Origin: Psychrobium sp. MM17-31 | GTDB lineage: Bacteria > Pseudomonadota > Gammaproteobacteria > Enterobacterales > Psychrobiaceae | Assembly: GCF_022347785.1 (NCBI RefSeq) | Contig: NZ_JAKRGA010000003.1 | Coordinates: 434,001 to 498,000, forward strand | DNA length: 64,000 nt | Reading direction: 5' to 3' | Part shown: in pieces, positions 49,232 through 60,215 of the stretch | Layout of the letters: every line of letters starts with the position of its first letter | Numbering within the stretch: the stretch's first letter is position 1 | Notes under the pieces: model-generated | What the model saw: only the letters and a program-made list of their open reading frames with translations | Told to the model about the DNA's origin: nothing | The model's database searches: none | Translations under genes and position numbers: made by a program

Positions 49232-50803
49232 TTATTCCCATTCGATAGTCGCAGGTGGCTTACCAGAAATATCGTAAACCACACGTGAAATGCCATCGAT
49301 TTCATTAATAATACGGTTTGATACCTTACCTAGTAGCTCGTATGGCAGTTGAGACCAAATCGCCGTCATAAAGTCGATTGTTTCAACACAGCGCAGTGAT
49401 ACAACCCAATCGTATTTACGACCATCGCCCATCACGCCTACTGATTTAACTGGTAAGAATACAGTAAATGCTTGGCTCACTTTATGGTAAAGATCGGCGT
49501 TGTGTAACTCTTCTATGAAGATAGCGTCGGCACGGCGTAGTAAATCACAGTACTCTTTCTTCACTTCGCCAAGTACACGTACACCTAAACCCGGTCCTGG
49601 GAATGGATGACGATATAACATGTCATACGGCAGACCAAGTTCTAAACCAACGCGGCGCACTTCATCTTTAAATAGCTCGCGTAGTGGCTCAACCAAGCCC
49701 ATTTCCATATCATCTGGCAAACCGCCTACATTGTGGTGCGATTTAATCACATGTGCTTTACCGGTGCCAGCTGCAGCAGATTCGATTACGTCTGGGTAGA
49801 TAGTACCCTGACCTAACCAACGTGCATTAACACATTTTTTAGACTCTTCATCGAAGATCTCAACGAATACGTGACCAATTTTCTTACGCTTGGCTTCTGG
49901 CTCATCGATACCAGCCAGTGCGTCTAAGAAGCGGTTTTCCGCATCAACGTGAACAATGTTTAAACCGAAATGGTCGCCAAACATTTCCATCACTTGATCT
50001 GCTTCGTTTAAGCGCAGTAAGCCGTTATCAACAAATACACAAGTTAGCTTATCGCCTATCGCCTTTTGAATAAGTAGCGCAGCAACTGAGCTATCGACAC
50101 CGCCAGATAAACCAAGGATAACTTCATCATCACCCACTTGTTCTTTAATACGCGCAACAGCGTCATCGATAATAGACGCCGAGGTCCAGTTTTTATCACA
50201 TTGACAAATATCAACCACGAAACGCTCTAAGATGCGACCGCCTTGGCGAGTGTGAGTTACTTCTGGGTGGAATTGTACGCCGTAGAACTGACGCTCTTCA
50301 TCAGCCATCGCTGCATAAGGACAGCTATCTGTTTTTGCAACTGTTTTGAATGATGACGGGATAGTAGCAACTTTGTCACCGTGACTCATCCACACATCTA
50401 AAAATGCACTGCCATCTTTGATTTCATCTTCGATGTTATCAAACAGCTTACAATCGCCAACGCGCTCAACTTTGGCATAACCAAATTCACGCTCCATCGA
50501 TACTTCAACGCTGCCGCCAAGTTGTGCCGACATGGTTTGCATACCGTAACACACGCCTAATACTGGTACACCGGCGTTAAATACGTAATCAGGTGCCACA
50601 GGTGAGTTTTCTTCAGTTACAGACTCTGGACCGCCCGATAAGATAATACCGTTTGGATTAAACTCGCGGATTTTTTCTTCTGAAACGTCCCAACCCCAAA
50701 GTTCACAATAAACACCAATTTCACGAATACGACGCGCGATTAACTGTGTGTATTGCGAGCCGAAATCTAAAATTAGAATGCGATGATCATGTATGTTGCT
50801 CAT
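49232..50803 (-). CDS. guaA: GMP synthase (glutamine-hydrolysing)
   Basis: 523-aa enzyme aminating XMP to GMP. I chose the ATG at 50803, giving [21 protein letters not shown] as in E. coli, with aaaggg upstream; a longer frame would add 13 residues. The amidotransferase domain has Cys in [10 protein letters not shown] and His/Glu in [10 protein letters not shown]. The ATP-pyrophosphatase has [11 protein letters not shown]. The C-terminal dimerisation domain is complete. It is co-transcribed with guaB 69 bp upstream. Confidence 0.98.
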   Translation of the reverse strand: MSNIHDHRILILDFGSQYTQLIARRIREIGVYCELWGWDVSEEKIREFNPNGIILSGGPESVTEENSPVAPDYVFNAGVPVLGVCYGMQTMSAQLGGSVEVSMEREFGYAKVERVGDCKLFDNIEDEIKDGSAFLDVWMSHGDKVATIPSSFKTVAKTDSCPYAAMADEERQFYGVQFHPEVTHTRQGGRILERFVVDICQCDKNWTSASIIDDAVARIKEQVGDDEVILGLSGGVDSSVAALLIQKAIGDKLTCVFVDNGLLRLNEADQVMEMFGDHFGLNIVHVDAENRFLDALAGIDEPEAKRKKIGHVFVEIFDEESKKCVNARWLGQGTIYPDVIESAAAGTGKAHVIKSHHNVGGLPDDMEMGLVEPLRELFKDEVRRVGLELGLPYDMLYRHPFPGPGLGVRVLGEVKKEYCDLLRRADAIFIEELHNADLYHKVSQAFTVFLPVKSVGVMGDGRKYDWVVSLRCVETIDFMTAIWSQLPYELLGKVSNRIINEIDGISRVVYDISGKPPATIEWE

Positions 50804-50872
50804 GAATAACCCTTTATAAAATGATTGTAGAAAGGCGCCCATTAGGCGCCCTGTCTTAAATGAGGATGGGGA

Positions 50873-52342
50873 TTAACCCATGCGGTAATTCGGTGCTTCT
50901 TTAGTGATGGTTACATCATGCACGTGAGACTCACCCATACCAGCTGATGTAATTTTCACAAATTGTGCTTTTGAGCCTAACTCTTCAATGGTGCCACAAC
51001 CAGTTAAGCCCATTGCACTGCGGATACCGCCTAATTGCTGATGAATAATATTGCTAATCGGGCCTTTGTAAGCAACGCGACCTTCGATACCTTCAGGCAC
51101 TAATTTCGAGGCTTCTTTACTGGTTTGGAAATAGCGATCCGATGAACCATCGCGCTGATCCATCGCACCGATAGAACCCATACCGCGGTACGATTTGTAG
51201 TAACGACCTTGATACAACTCAACTTCACCCGGTGCTTCTTCAGTACCTGCGAACATTGAGCCCATCATTACACAGCTTGCACCAGCCACTAATGCTTTTG
51301 CGATGTCACCAGAGAAACGAATACCACCGTCAGCGATAACTGGAATGCCGCGCTCGGCCAGTGCGTCAGCCGCATCAGATACCGCAGTAATTTGCGGAAC
51401 ACCAACACCAGTCACGATACGCGTTGTACAGATAGAGCCAGGGCCGATACCTACTTTAACCGCATTAGCGCCAGCGTCAGCAATGGCTAATGCACCAGCA
51501 GCGGTAGCAACGTTACCACCGATGATTTGTAAATCTGGGTATTCTTGACGCGTTTGCTTGATACGATCTAATACGCCTTGTGAATGACCGTGAGATGTAT
51601 CGATAAGTAATACGTCAACGCCAGCTTCGACTAGTGCAGCAATACGCTCATCCGTACCAGCGCCACAACCAACAGCTGCACCCACGCGCAAGCGACCCAT
51701 TTCGTCTTTACACGCATTTGGCTTTTCTTCGGCTTTTTGGAAATCTTTAACGGTAATCATACCTTGCAGTTTAAATGCCGCATCAACAACAACGATTTTC
51801 TCGATGCGGTTTTCGTGCATTAAGTGCAATACATTTTCAGAGTCAGTCGCATTGGTAACGGTAATTAGCTTTTCTTTCGGCGTCATTAACGCGCTACAAG
51901 GCTTGTCGAGATTTGTTGCAAAACGCACATCACGTGACGTAATGATACCCAATACGTTGTTTTGAGCATCTACAACAGGGAAACCTGAAAAACCTAGACG
52001 GTCGCGCATCTCGTTAATTTCACGAATGGTGACATCTGGGCCAACGGTTACAGGTTTAGTGACCACACCAGACTCGTACTTTTTAACAAGCTCCACTTCG
52101 TGCGCTTGCTCTTCAACCGTCATGTTTTTGTGGATAAAGCCAATACCGCCTTCTTGCGCTAAGGCAATCGCCAAACGCGCTTCAGTTACAGTGTCCATAG
52201 ACGCTGAAAGCATTGGAATATTAAGGTGAATTTTTTCTGTTAGTTTTGTGCGAAGGTCTGCCGTGTGCGGCAGTACAGTAGAATGTCCTGGAACCAGTAG
52301 AACATCGTCGAAAGTTAAAGCTTCTTGAGCGATTCTTAGCAT
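50873..52342 (-). CDS. guaB: Inosine-5'-monophosphate dehydrogenase
   Basis: 489-aa IMPDH, the first step of GMP synthesis. The start [21 protein letters not shown] matches E. coli exactly in register. Two CBS domains (about 95-200) interrupt the barrel. The catalytic cysteine loop is [15 protein letters not shown], and the flap segment is YKGPISN-adjacent. It heads the guaBA operon. Confidence 0.98.
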   Translation of the reverse strand: MLRIAQEALTFDDVLLVPGHSTVLPHTADLRTKLTEKIHLNIPMLSASMDTVTEARLAIALAQEGGIGFIHKNMTVEEQAHEVELVKKYESGVVTKPVTVGPDVTIREINEMRDRLGFSGFPVVDAQNNVLGIITSRDVRFATNLDKPCSALMTPKEKLITVTNATDSENVLHLMHENRIEKIVVVDAAFKLQGMITVKDFQKAEEKPNACKDEMGRLRVGAAVGCGAGTDERIAALVEAGVDVLLIDTSHGHSQGVLDRIKQTRQEYPDLQIIGGNVATAAGALAIADAGANAVKVGIGPGSICTTRIVTGVGVPQITAVSDAADALAERGIPVIADGGIRFSGDIAKALVAGASCVMMGSMFAGTEEAPGEVELYQGRYYKSYRGMGSIGAMDQRDGSSDRYFQTSKEASKLVPEGIEGRVAYKGPISNIIHQQLGGIRSAMGLTGCGTIEELGSKAQFVKITSAGMGESHVHDVTITKEAPNYRMG

Positions 52343-52392
52343 TGCAACATCTCACCTAAATGAATATAAAAGGGATTAAATATTGCCGACGT

Positions 52393-52421
52393 ATTATAGG
52401 GAATTATCCGTCAGGCTACAA
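52393..52421 (-). promoter_or_regulatory. guaBA promoter with GC-rich discriminator
   Basis: On the minus strand a perfect TATAAT (52393-52398) is preceded at 17 bp by TTGTAG (52416-52421). The stretch after the -10 is acgtcggc, a GC-rich discriminator typical of promoters under stringent (ppGpp) control. guaB of E. coli is known to be regulated in this way. Confidence 0.6.
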
Positions 52422-52546
52422 TCAATATTTGCGATTAATTTTAGTTTTAAACACAATATCTCGTTATAAAATTGTAAAAAACAGCCTTTTTGTTGTCATT
52501 CGCGCCAAGAATTGACAAAAATCTAATTTTTCTCGTTTAGCTTTGC

Positions 52547-52552
52547 TATACT
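52547..52552 (+). promoter_or_regulatory. Extended -10 promoter of the phosphoribosyltransferase gene
   Basis: TGC-TATACT, an extended -10 element, lies 46 bp before the start codon. No good -35 at standard spacing is seen. Confidence 0.4.
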
Positions 52553-52598
52553 TTCCTCCCAATATGGCGATGTTGCTATCACCCTACTGGAAAACACC

Positions 52599-53165
52599 AT
52601 GACAAAAAAATATATAGACGCCCAAACCCTACTAGACGATTCATACAAATTAGGCCTAAAAGTACTCGATAGTGGTTGTAAGCCCAACTACATTATCGGC
52701 GTATGGCGTGGCGGCACCCCAGTGGGCATTGCAGTGCAAGAATTGCTGGATTTCTTTGGTGTAAAATCAGATCACATCTCAATTCGCACCTCTTCTTATA
52801 CTGGGATTGAAGAGCGCGTATCTAATGTACGTGTTCACGGTTTGGACTACATTATCCGCAATGTGAATAGTGAAGATACGCTGCTGATTGTTGACGATGT
52901 ATATGACACTGGCTTAAGCGTTGCGCAAATCATCGAAGACTTAACGAAGAAATGTCGTAAAAATACGCCTGATATGAAGATTGCAACGCCTTATTTTAAG
53001 CCGCAAAATAACAAAACAGATCGAACGCCTGATTTTTACCTCTATGAAACTGATGAATGGTTAGTATTCCCACATGAATTATCAGGTTTAACAAAAGAAG
53101 AGCTATTAAACGACAAACCAGGCATGGACTTCCTTCGCGATCGCATCGCGCAAATGGACGACTAA
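52599..53165 (+). CDS. Purine-type phosphoribosyltransferase
   Basis: 188-aa type-I phosphoribosyltransferase. The PRPP-binding motif is TLLIVDDVYDTGLS, and the N-terminal YIIGVWRGGTPVG holds the PPi loop. It resembles the hypoxanthine/xanthine-guanine group. Divergent location from guaBA supports a purine-salvage role, but the precise base is not determined by sequence alone. Confidence 0.85.
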   Translation: MTKKYIDAQTLLDDSYKLGLKVLDSGCKPNYIIGVWRGGTPVGIAVQELLDFFGVKSDHISIRTSSYTGIEERVSNVRVHGLDYIIRNVNSEDTLLIVDDVYDTGLSVAQIIEDLTKKCRKNTPDMKIATPYFKPQNNKTDRTPDFYLYETDEWLVFPHELSGLTKEELLNDKPGMDFLRDRIAQMDD

Positions 53166-53177
53166 TTAGCCTTCCCT

Positions 53178-53224
53178 TATGCGCTGCTAAAAAAATACTT
53201 AGATTAGCAGCGCATAAATTTTCC
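53178..53224 (+). terminator. Probable terminator of the phosphoribosyltransferase gene
   Basis: A 13-bp perfect stem (tatgcgctgctaa / ttagcagcgcata) with a 13-base loop is followed by aatttt. The long loop makes it less ideal than the others in this window. Confidence 0.6.
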
Positions 53225-53314
53225 CCAAAGCAGTATTATGTTTACTTGGATAGGCTTGTTTCAGTCCTTAAGCCACTATACACTTGAGGCCAACTCACAT
53301 AACGTCATTGCCTC

Positions 53315-54655
53315 ATGTACAACACGCCAAGCGATAACATCTACAACATCTCACGCCTTAACAGCGAAATAAAACGTTTACTCGAAGGAAACTTTGGCCG
53401 CGTTTGGGTCAACGCTGAGATTTCAAACTTTGTCGCGGCTTCGTCAGGACACTGGTATTTCACCCTTAAAGACGCACGTTCACAAATAAAATGCGCCATG
53501 TTTAAAGGCCGTAACCGCGCTGTACGTTTCAGACCGCAAAACGGTCAACAAGTAATGGTGAAAGCCAACATTAGCGTGTATGAACCGCGTGGCGACTATC
53601 AATTGTTAGTTGATGTGATGGATCAAGCTGGCGATGGTTTGCTGCAACAGCAATTTGAGCAATTAAAATGTGATTTAGCTGCGCAAGGACTTTTTAGTAG
53701 CGAGCACAAAAAGCCACTGCCAGAATCAATTCAAAAAATAGGTATTATAACCAGTCCAACTGGCGCGGCAGTGCACGATGTGCTGACAGTGTTAAAGCGA
53801 CGTAACCCTTTGTTAGAAGTAGTCATATACCCTGCTCAAGTTCAGGGGCAACAGGCTGCTGGAGAGCTATGTCAAGCCATTAACCTAGCCAATCTACGTA
53901 ATGAAGTCGATGTGCTATTACTTACTCGAGGCGGCGGTTCAATGGAAGATTTATGGTGTTTTAATGATCCCCAGCTCGCCTATGCCATATTTAATTCACA
54001 GCTACCAATCATTAGCGCTGTTGGCCATGAAGTCGATGTCACCATTAGTGATTTCGTCAGTGATTTTCGTGCACCAACACCGTCGGCAGCTGCAGAAATC
54101 GCCAGTGTCAGTAACGAAGAGCAACGTCAGAAAAATGCAATGCTAACTCAGCGCTTGTCTCATGCAATGAGTGCCAAGCTACACCAGTATTATCAAGTAC
54201 TAACTGAGCTAAGCTCCCGTTTAAAGGCCCAAGATCCTAAGTTTAAATTGGCACAACAAGCTCAATATATTGATGAATTAAATCATCAGATGACGTCTGC
54301 TATTAGGCAACGTCTACACCACAACGAACAGCGTTTATCTCATTTATTTCAACGCTTATTATGCCAATCACCAGCGTATAAAATTAAAGAACACAATAAT
54401 TATAACCAGCAGCTGACTGCGCGCTTGAAACAAGCAATGAATCAACAGCTCGCAAGTCAACAAGCACGTTATGAAGGGTTAATTAGAGAGTTAAACTCGG
54501 TCAGCCCACTGGCAACGTTAGCAAGGGGCTATAGCATCGCGTTAGATGAAAGTGAAAACGTGATAACGGATGCATCACAGGTCAACGTTGGCGATGCGCT
54601 AGTTACCAAGTTACACTACGGTGAATTAGTGTCGACGGTGTCTGAAAAACGCTAA
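53315..54655 (+). CDS. xseA: Exodeoxyribonuclease VII large subunit
   Basis: 446-aa large subunit of exonuclease VII, degrading single-stranded DNA. The N-terminal OB fold has GHWYFTLKDARSQIKCAMFKG, and the catalytic region has ITSPTGAAVHD, LLTRGGGSMEDLW and ISAVGHEVDVTISDFVSDFRAPTPSAAAE. A long coiled-coil C-terminal region follows. xseB is not nearby. The Shine-Dalgarno is weak. Confidence 0.97.
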   Translation: MYNTPSDNIYNISRLNSEIKRLLEGNFGRVWVNAEISNFVAASSGHWYFTLKDARSQIKCAMFKGRNRAVRFRPQNGQQVMVKANISVYEPRGDYQLLVDVMDQAGDGLLQQQFEQLKCDLAAQGLFSSEHKKPLPESIQKIGIITSPTGAAVHDVLTVLKRRNPLLEVVIYPAQVQGQQAAGELCQAINLANLRNEVDVLLLTRGGGSMEDLWCFNDPQLAYAIFNSQLPIISAVGHEVDVTISDFVSDFRAPTPSAAAEIASVSNEEQRQKNAMLTQRLSHAMSAKLHQYYQVLTELSSRLKAQDPKFKLAQQAQYIDELNHQMTSAIRQRLHHNEQRLSHLFQRLLCQSPAYKIKEHNNYNQQLTARLKQAMNQQLASQQARYEGLIRELNSVSPLATLARGYSIALDESENVITDASQVNVGDALVTKLHYGELVSTVSEKR

Positions 54656-54683
54656 AGGGCAGCACTTGCCGCTACCCTTTAGC
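54651..54683. terminator. Stem-loop between convergent xseA and MCP genes
   Basis: A 13-base near-perfect inverted repeat (gctaaagggcagc / gctaccctttagc, one mismatch) overlaps the xseA stop. There is no long T-run, so termination strength is uncertain. Confidence 0.5.
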
Positions 54684-54696
54684 CTATAGATGCACG

Positions 54697-56238
54697 CTAT
54701 TTAAAGGTGGCACTGAGTTTGTGAATATCTTTGCTGCAAGATTTGACAGCTTCTGATTGCACCTGAACTTGTTCGCTCATTTGCGTGTTTTCTTGCGCGA
54801 TAGAATCAACATGAATAATGTTGTTGGAAATTTCTTGCGCCACGGTACTTTGCTCTTCGGCTGCCGCCGCGATTTGCTCACCTAATTGATTAACTTGATG
54901 CATCGCACTTACTACACTGCGCATAACCTCAAGTGCTTGTTCACTCTTATCGTTACACTCCCCAGCAGTTTGCTGGCTACTGAGCATCGACGCTCCCCAA
55001 TCGCTTAATGTTTGCTGAAGCGCTTCTACTGATTTTTGAATTTGCTCCGCCGCAACCTGTGTACGGCTAGCCAAAGTCCTTACTTCGTCTGCTACAACCG
55101 CAAAACCTCGCCCTTGTTCACCAGCGCGGGCAGCTTCAATTGCTGCATTGAGTGCTAATAGATTGGTTTGGTCGGCAATACCTTGAATTTCAGACATAAT
55201 AGTCGCAATTTCATCGGCATCTTGAATTAATTCGGTGGCTGTATGTGCTGATTCACCAATTGCACTGCCAAGCACACTTATGCGCTCTTGAGAACGCTCC
55301 AACGCACCGATAGCCTCATCACATTGCGCGTTAACACTATCAACGCGATCGCGAGAGTCCACGGTATTATGACTCACTTCACTAATCGCCCCACTCATTT
55401 GAGTAATAGCAGCAGCAAGCTGTGACAATTGATCTTTTTGCGACAACAATCCTTTTAAACTGGTGCTTGAAGCATTATCTAGCTTGGATGACACATCAAC
55501 AAGATTACTGCCTAAGTCACGACTTCGACCTAAGATAGTTCTTATTTTGGCTTGTGCTAATTGGTTGGGGTAATCCAAGACGCCGATTGGGCCGCCACCA
55601 GAAAATATATGACGCGATGGCGAATCGATATCCGCTTTAACACGCTTGATATAATTGGGAACGACAAAGAGCTCTTGATTAAGCGCTGCAATAGCAACAC
55701 CTAGCAGACCGCCAACGGTGAATAATGTTGTAATCGGTGATTCAATCATGACACTGGCTGCCATAATGCCGACGGCTGAAGCGCCGCAAATAAGCATTTT
55801 CATCAGCGGTGATAACAATCCGCGTGCAGGATTTTTACCACTGTTGATCGCCTTGTATAATGCAGCGGCCTTGTTAACGTGCGCTTGTTGCGGCTTCACC
55901 CGCACCGATTGATAAGCAACAACCTTATTGCCTTCATACAGCGGTGTTACATAAGCATCTACCCAATAATAATCGCCATTTTTACAACGATTTTTAACGA
56001 TGCCTCGCCAAGAACGGCCATTTTTAAGCTTTTGCCACAAATCGGCAAAGGCTGCCTTTGGCATATCATCATGCCGGACAATGTTATGGTGCTGCCCTGT
56101 TAATTCTTCAAGAGAATAACCTGCGATATCACAGAATGCCGGATTGGCATAAAGTATCACACCACGTGGATCGGTGACTGACACCAATTGTTGATCCGCT
56201 GAAAAAGAACGTTCGTTTCCGCCTGACGAAGTATTCAT
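54697..56238 (-). CDS. Aer-like PAS methyl-accepting chemotaxis protein (orphan)
   Basis: 513-aa chemoreceptor with the Aer-type PAS domain (about 15-125; [17 protein letters not shown] and [12 protein letters not shown]), a two-helix membrane hairpin (about 150-195) and a signalling domain with tip [22 protein letters not shown] chose the ATG at 56238 with ggga upstream over a TTG 12 bp earlier. It is similar to the operon receptor at 10720-13038 in its first 200 residues but lacks the second PAS and the xWxxF tail. It is probably an oxygen/redox receptor for the main flagellar system. Confidence 0.9.
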   Translation of the reverse strand: MNTSSGGNERSFSADQQLVSVTDPRGVILYANPAFCDIAGYSLEELTGQHHNIVRHDDMPKAAFADLWQKLKNGRSWRGIVKNRCKNGDYYWVDAYVTPLYEGNKVVAYQSVRVKPQQAHVNKAAALYKAINSGKNPARGLLSPLMKMLICGASAVGIMAASVMIESPITTLFTVGGLLGVAIAALNQELFVVPNYIKRVKADIDSPSRHIFSGGGPIGVLDYPNQLAQAKIRTILGRSRDLGSNLVDVSSKLDNASSTSLKGLLSQKDQLSQLAAAITQMSGAISEVSHNTVDSRDRVDSVNAQCDEAIGALERSQERISVLGSAIGESAHTATELIQDADEIATIMSEIQGIADQTNLLALNAAIEAARAGEQGRGFAVVADEVRTLASRTQVAAEQIQKSVEALQQTLSDWGASMLSSQQTAGECNDKSEQALEVMRSVVSAMHQVNQLGEQIAAAAEEQSTVAQEISNNIIHVDSIAQENTQMSEQVQVQSEAVKSCSKDIHKLSATFK

Positions 56239-56330
56239 GATAGATCCCAAAGCGCATCACGGCGCCTACTAACTAAGATTGGATTGAGAAACTATCATAG
56301 CACTAATACAAATCAAGTAATAAAATATTA

Positions 56331-57629
56331 TTAATTGTGTGCTCGTAACAACAATTCTGCAGTAAAAAATATACTTAAGACGATGACTAATGCATTTAGC
56401 TGCTTATAACGTCCAGCGACGAGTTTAATTAAGGTATAGCTAATAAAACCAAGGGCAATACCATTAGCTATCGACATTGTGAGCGGCATAACAATCGCGG
56501 TAATAACTACGGGAATAGCTTCAGTTAAGTCTTCCCATTCAACGTTAATGAGACCAGCTAGCATCAAGGTAGCAACATAAAAAATCACTGGTGAAGCAGC
56601 AGCTAAAGGAACAGCGTCAATCAACGGATAGAAAAATATTGCTACTAAAAATAGCAGGCCAACGACAACAGAAGTCAGTCCTGTGCGACCACCAGCGGCG
56701 ACACCTGCCGTACTTTCAACGTAGGTGGTCACTGTAGACGTCCCCAAACTCGCGCCAAATAATGTTGCCGACGCATCAGCAAATAACGCCTTGCCAAATC
56801 GCGCAAAACGCCCCGCAGTATTTAGTAACCCACCTCGCTGCGCCACCGCGACTAAACTGGTAGCTGAATCAAAGAGATCGACAAAAAGAAATGCAAAGAC
56901 AACTGCTAATAAACCAATATCTAACGCGCCACTAAGATCCATCGCCATATAGGTGGCTGCTGCGTCAGGCGGCGCGCTGATTATGCCATCAACATCACTT
57001 TTGCCATATAACAGACTAATAATTGTAATGACTGCAATAGCCACCAACATGCCACCACGCCAACTTCGTGCAGCAAATCCAATCATCACTAACAGGCCTA
57101 TCACCCACATAGCGGCTTCAAAAGAAAAAACATTACCCAGTGTAAGTTGCGTATTGTCGTCAACTACGACTATTCCAGCGATTTTTAACGAGATAAGTGT
57201 TAAAAACAAACCGATTCCGGTGGCTATTCCTTGGCGTAACGATAGCGGAATTTTTTCGACAATGAGCTCACGGATCCGAAACAAACTAATGACGAGAAAA
57301 GCAACTCCAGAGAGGAAGACAGCGCCAAGCGCAACTTGCCAGCTATGTCCAAGCTGTATAACAACACCGTAAGTAAAAAATACGTTGAGGCCCATGCTCG
57401 GGGCTAATGCGATGGGGTAATTGGCAATTAGCCCCATTAAAATACAGCCAAAACTCGCCGCTAAACAAGTTGCTACGAACACAGCTCCTTTATCCATGCC
57501 AGCCTGCGAGAGAATCAACGGATTGATACACAGGATATAAGCCATGGTTAAAAAACTAGCTAAGCCACCGGTGACTTCTTTTTTGACATCGGTTTGGTGC
57601 TGCACTAATTGAAATAATCGTTCGAGCAT
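56331..57629 (-). CDS. Purine permease of the NCS2/AzgA type
   Basis: 432-aa inner-membrane transporter with about 13 hydrophobic segments. The start QTDVKKEVTGGLASFLTMAYIL and PSMGLNVFFTY, and the later segment DLFDSATSLVAV, match the adenine/guanine/hypoxanthine permeases AdeP/GhxP. Nearby guaBA, a purine phosphoribosyltransferase and tadA give a loose purine theme, but the gene is not in their operons. Which purine is carried is unknown. Confidence 0.9.
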   Translation of the reverse strand: MLERLFQLVQHQTDVKKEVTGGLASFLTMAYILCINPLILSQAGMDKGAVFVATCLAASFGCILMGLIANYPIALAPSMGLNVFFTYGVVIQLGHSWQVALGAVFLSGVAFLVISLFRIRELIVEKIPLSLRQGIATGIGLFLTLISLKIAGIVVVDDNTQLTLGNVFSFEAAMWVIGLLVMIGFAARSWRGGMLVAIAVITIISLLYGKSDVDGIISAPPDAAATYMAMDLSGALDIGLLAVVFAFLFVDLFDSATSLVAVAQRGGLLNTAGRFARFGKALFADASATLFGASLGTSTVTTYVESTAGVAAGGRTGLTSVVVGLLFLVAIFFYPLIDAVPLAAASPVIFYVATLMLAGLINVEWEDLTEAIPVVITAIVMPLTMSIANGIALGFISYTLIKLVAGRYKQLNALVIVLSIFFTAELLLRAHN

Positions 57630-57772
57630 TGCGTTATTTGTTGAGCCATTACAATTTGATAACCGCCGATTATGGGACTAAGGCGCTTGATTATCAATGT
57701 TATTTCGTCGAATGCGAGCAGATAATGATCCACTAAAGTCGTAGTTGATAATTATTCCTAATAAACTTGTGC

Positions 57773-57778
57773 TATGAT
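57773..57778 (+). promoter_or_regulatory. Possible extended -10 of pepD
   Basis: TGC-TATGAT lies 31 bp before the preferred pepD start. No -35 at normal spacing: TTGATA at 57745 is 22 bp away. Confidence 0.35.
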
Positions 57779-57809
57779 ACGCCGCGATTTTAAGTTTAGG
57801 ATTTATAAC

Positions 57810-59264
57810 ATGCCTCTATCTACATTAACGCCACAGCCGTTATGGCAGTGGTTTTCTCAGTTGTGTGCCATTCCTCACCCATCAAAGCACGAAGAAGCAA
57901 TCGCTCAACATATTGTCGATTGGGCGACAAACAAAGGTCTAAGTGTAACCCGTGATAAAATTGGCAACGTAATCATTAAAAAAGACGCCACGCCGGGCTA
58001 TGAAGATCGCAAAGGCGTAGTGATGCAAGCACACCTTGATATGGTGCCGCAAAAAAATAATGACACTGACCATGATTTTCTTACTGATCCAATAAAACCA
58101 TACATCGATGGAGATTGGGTGACTGCCGAAGGAACTACACTGGGTGCTGATAATGGCATTGGTTTATGTGCAATTCTGGCAGTATTTGGCGATGACACCA
58201 TTGAGCACGGTCCACTAGAAGCGCTGCTGACTGTTGATGAAGAAGCAGGAATGACTGGCGCTTTTGGTCTTGAGTCTGGTTACCTTGACGGTGAAATTCT
58301 GCTTAATACCGATTCTGAAGATGAAGGCGAAGTTTACATGGGCTGTGCCGGCGGCGTTGATGCCAATGCGACTTTCGCCCTTGAGACTGAAGCCGCGCCA
58401 GCAGACCATACAGCGCTAAGTATTGTCATCGAAGGACTAAAAGGTGGTCATTCTGGCGTTGATATTCACCTAGGACGCGGCAATGCCAATAAGGTGTTAA
58501 CGCGTGTTTTGTTTGAACTAGCAGACAAATACCAAGTGCGCCTAGCGAGCATTGAAGGCGGTAGCCTACGTAACGCCCTGCCTCGCGAAGCTGTGGCTGA
58601 AGTTTTAGTACCAACGAATAATGTGACTGACTTTAAAGCTGACGTTGCAACATTAACTGAAACCTTTAAGCAAGAGCTAGCCGCCGTTGAGCCTGATTTA
58701 GCTATTTTTGTCGATCCAGGTGAAGAGAGTGATACGGTATTGGCGCTAGATTTACAACGCCGTTTACTTGCAGCACTCTACAGCATTCCACATGGTGTAT
58801 TCCGTATGAGTGATGAGATTGAAGGCGTGGTAGAGACCTCAAATAATTTGGGTGTAATTAAAACCCGCGGTAATAAAATTCACGTACAGTGTTTGATCCG
58901 CTCATTGATGGATTCACGTCGCATCGACGCGCAGAATACTATTGGCAGTATATTTTCACTTGCTGGTGCTTCAGTAGAATTCACTGGCGCTTACCCTGGC
59001 TGGAAACCTGACACTTCTTCGCAAATTATGGGTGTGGTACGTGATACCTATAACGAGTTATTTGGCGAAATTCCAAAGATTATGGTTATTCACGCTGGCT
59101 TAGAATGTGGTTTATTTAAAGATGCTTACCCACATTGGGATATGGTTTCTTATGGACCAACGATCCGCTTCCCACATTCGCCAGATGAAAAAGTACTCAT
59201 CGACACCGTTGAGCGCTTCTGGCAACTAACCCTTGCGATTTTGAAGAATATTCCAAAGAAATAA
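57810..59264 (+). CDS. pepD: Aminoacyl-histidine dipeptidase (peptidase D)
   Basis: 484-aa M20-family dizinc dipeptidase. I chose the ATG at 57810 because MPLSTLTPQPLWQWFSQLCAI aligns with E. coli PepD (485 aa); an ATG 36 bp upstream lies in a likely -10 element. Metal-ligand motifs are VMQAHLDMVPQKNND, GTTLGADNGIG, VDEEAGMTGAFGL and the late HAGLECGLF. It is monocistronic with a strong terminator. Confidence 0.96.
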   Translation: MPLSTLTPQPLWQWFSQLCAIPHPSKHEEAIAQHIVDWATNKGLSVTRDKIGNVIIKKDATPGYEDRKGVVMQAHLDMVPQKNNDTDHDFLTDPIKPYIDGDWVTAEGTTLGADNGIGLCAILAVFGDDTIEHGPLEALLTVDEEAGMTGAFGLESGYLDGEILLNTDSEDEGEVYMGCAGGVDANATFALETEAAPADHTALSIVIEGLKGGHSGVDIHLGRGNANKVLTRVLFELADKYQVRLASIEGGSLRNALPREAVAEVLVPTNNVTDFKADVATLTETFKQELAAVEPDLAIFVDPGEESDTVLALDLQRRLLAALYSIPHGVFRMSDEIEGVVETSNNLGVIKTRGNKIHVQCLIRSLMDSRRIDAQNTIGSIFSLAGASVEFTGAYPGWKPDTSSQIMGVVRDTYNELFGEIPKIMVIHAGLECGLFKDAYPHWDMVSYGPTIRFPHSPDEKVLIDTVERFWQLTLAILKNIPKK

Positions 59265-59290
59265 AGTCAAATAAAATACCTATTAGAAAG

Positions 59291-59326
59291 CGCTGTTAGC
59301 AGAATTTGCTGACAGCGTTTTTTTTT
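59291..59326 (+). terminator. Terminator of pepD
   Basis: An 11-bp stem (cgctgttagca / tgctgacagcg, one G-U pair) with a 5-base loop is followed by nine T. Confidence 0.92.
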
Positions 59327-59372
59327 GCTGGTAACTTAAAAAGCACCGCCTAATGAAGAATGTTGTGAGCTT

Positions 59373-60200
59373 ATGGACAGAGTTTATTCCTCGTTTATCG
59401 TTTTCGTTTTATCTTTGCTATTGAGCGCTCCTGCTTGGGCACAGGATGTGATTTATTACAAACGCGGCCGTAAAGAAAATTTCAACGCTGCCGAATATGA
59501 GCGAAACTCCTATTTCCTTGGTTTGTTACGAATGGTTTTGGACGCCACTAAACCAGAATATGGTGATTATCTATTACTCCCGAAAAAAGTACCGGCCAAA
59601 GGAGAGCGACTACAGTGGTCATTAGCGAATAAGGCAGGTTTGGACGTATTATGGGGCAATCCACATCCAAAATATGCAAGTGCATTTAGAAAAATTAACA
59701 TTGATTTACTGCGCGGCCATGGAGGAATTATCGTTTTACTCGTCCACAAAGATCGGATTGACGAATTTAGACACATTACATCGCTTCAACAATTAGCGCC
59801 TTTTAAATTAGGTAGAAACGCAAAGTCAGCTAAAAAAGAACTATTTAAAAAGATAAACCTTAATGTCCTATTTTCTCATAATGCTGGAAGTGTCGTTAAA
59901 AACCTACTAATGGGACGATATGATGTATTACCCGTTGAGTTATATGGCAGCGATTTAATTAGAAAATCACATCCAGATATCGTTGAGCTACCAAATCTGG
60001 CCTTTAAGAATCACATGCAGTCCACCTATTTCGTTCACAAGGACAACAAAAGATTACATGTGAGAATAACCAGAGGTCTTGAAATCTTAGAAAGCAATGG
60101 CCGGTTTGCGAAGCATTTCAATACGCACATTATGATGAGCCCTTATCGCCGTTTTGATCTCAACACAGCGATTATTCTCCACGATTTCACCCAACATTAA
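59373..60200 (+). CDS. Exported substrate-binding-like protein, function unknown
   Basis: 275-aa protein with a signal peptide (FIVFVLSLLLSAPAWA, cleavage before QDV). The layout (two lobes, hinge-like repeats, GSVVKNLLMGRYDVLPVE near residue 170) resembles type-2 periplasmic binding proteins. It lacks the clear ligand signatures of the amino-acid group. No transporter is adjacent. It may feed a sensor kinase or cyclase, or bind a compound delivered to an unlinked system. I do not recognise a named family. Confidence 0.6.
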   Translation: MDRVYSSFIVFVLSLLLSAPAWAQDVIYYKRGRKENFNAAEYERNSYFLGLLRMVLDATKPEYGDYLLLPKKVPAKGERLQWSLANKAGLDVLWGNPHPKYASAFRKINIDLLRGHGGIIVLLVHKDRIDEFRHITSLQQLAPFKLGRNAKSAKKELFKKINLNVLFSHNAGSVVKNLLMGRYDVLPVELYGSDLIRKSHPDIVELPNLAFKNHMQSTYFVHKDNKRLHVRITRGLEILESNGRFAKHFNTHIMMSPYRRFDLNTAIILHDFTQH

Positions 60201-60215
60201 CCCCATTATTAGTAT

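Noticed and set aside
57719-57732. GATAATGATCC resembling part of a Fur box upstream of pepD and the purine permease
   Set aside because: Only one half matches and neither gene has an iron link.
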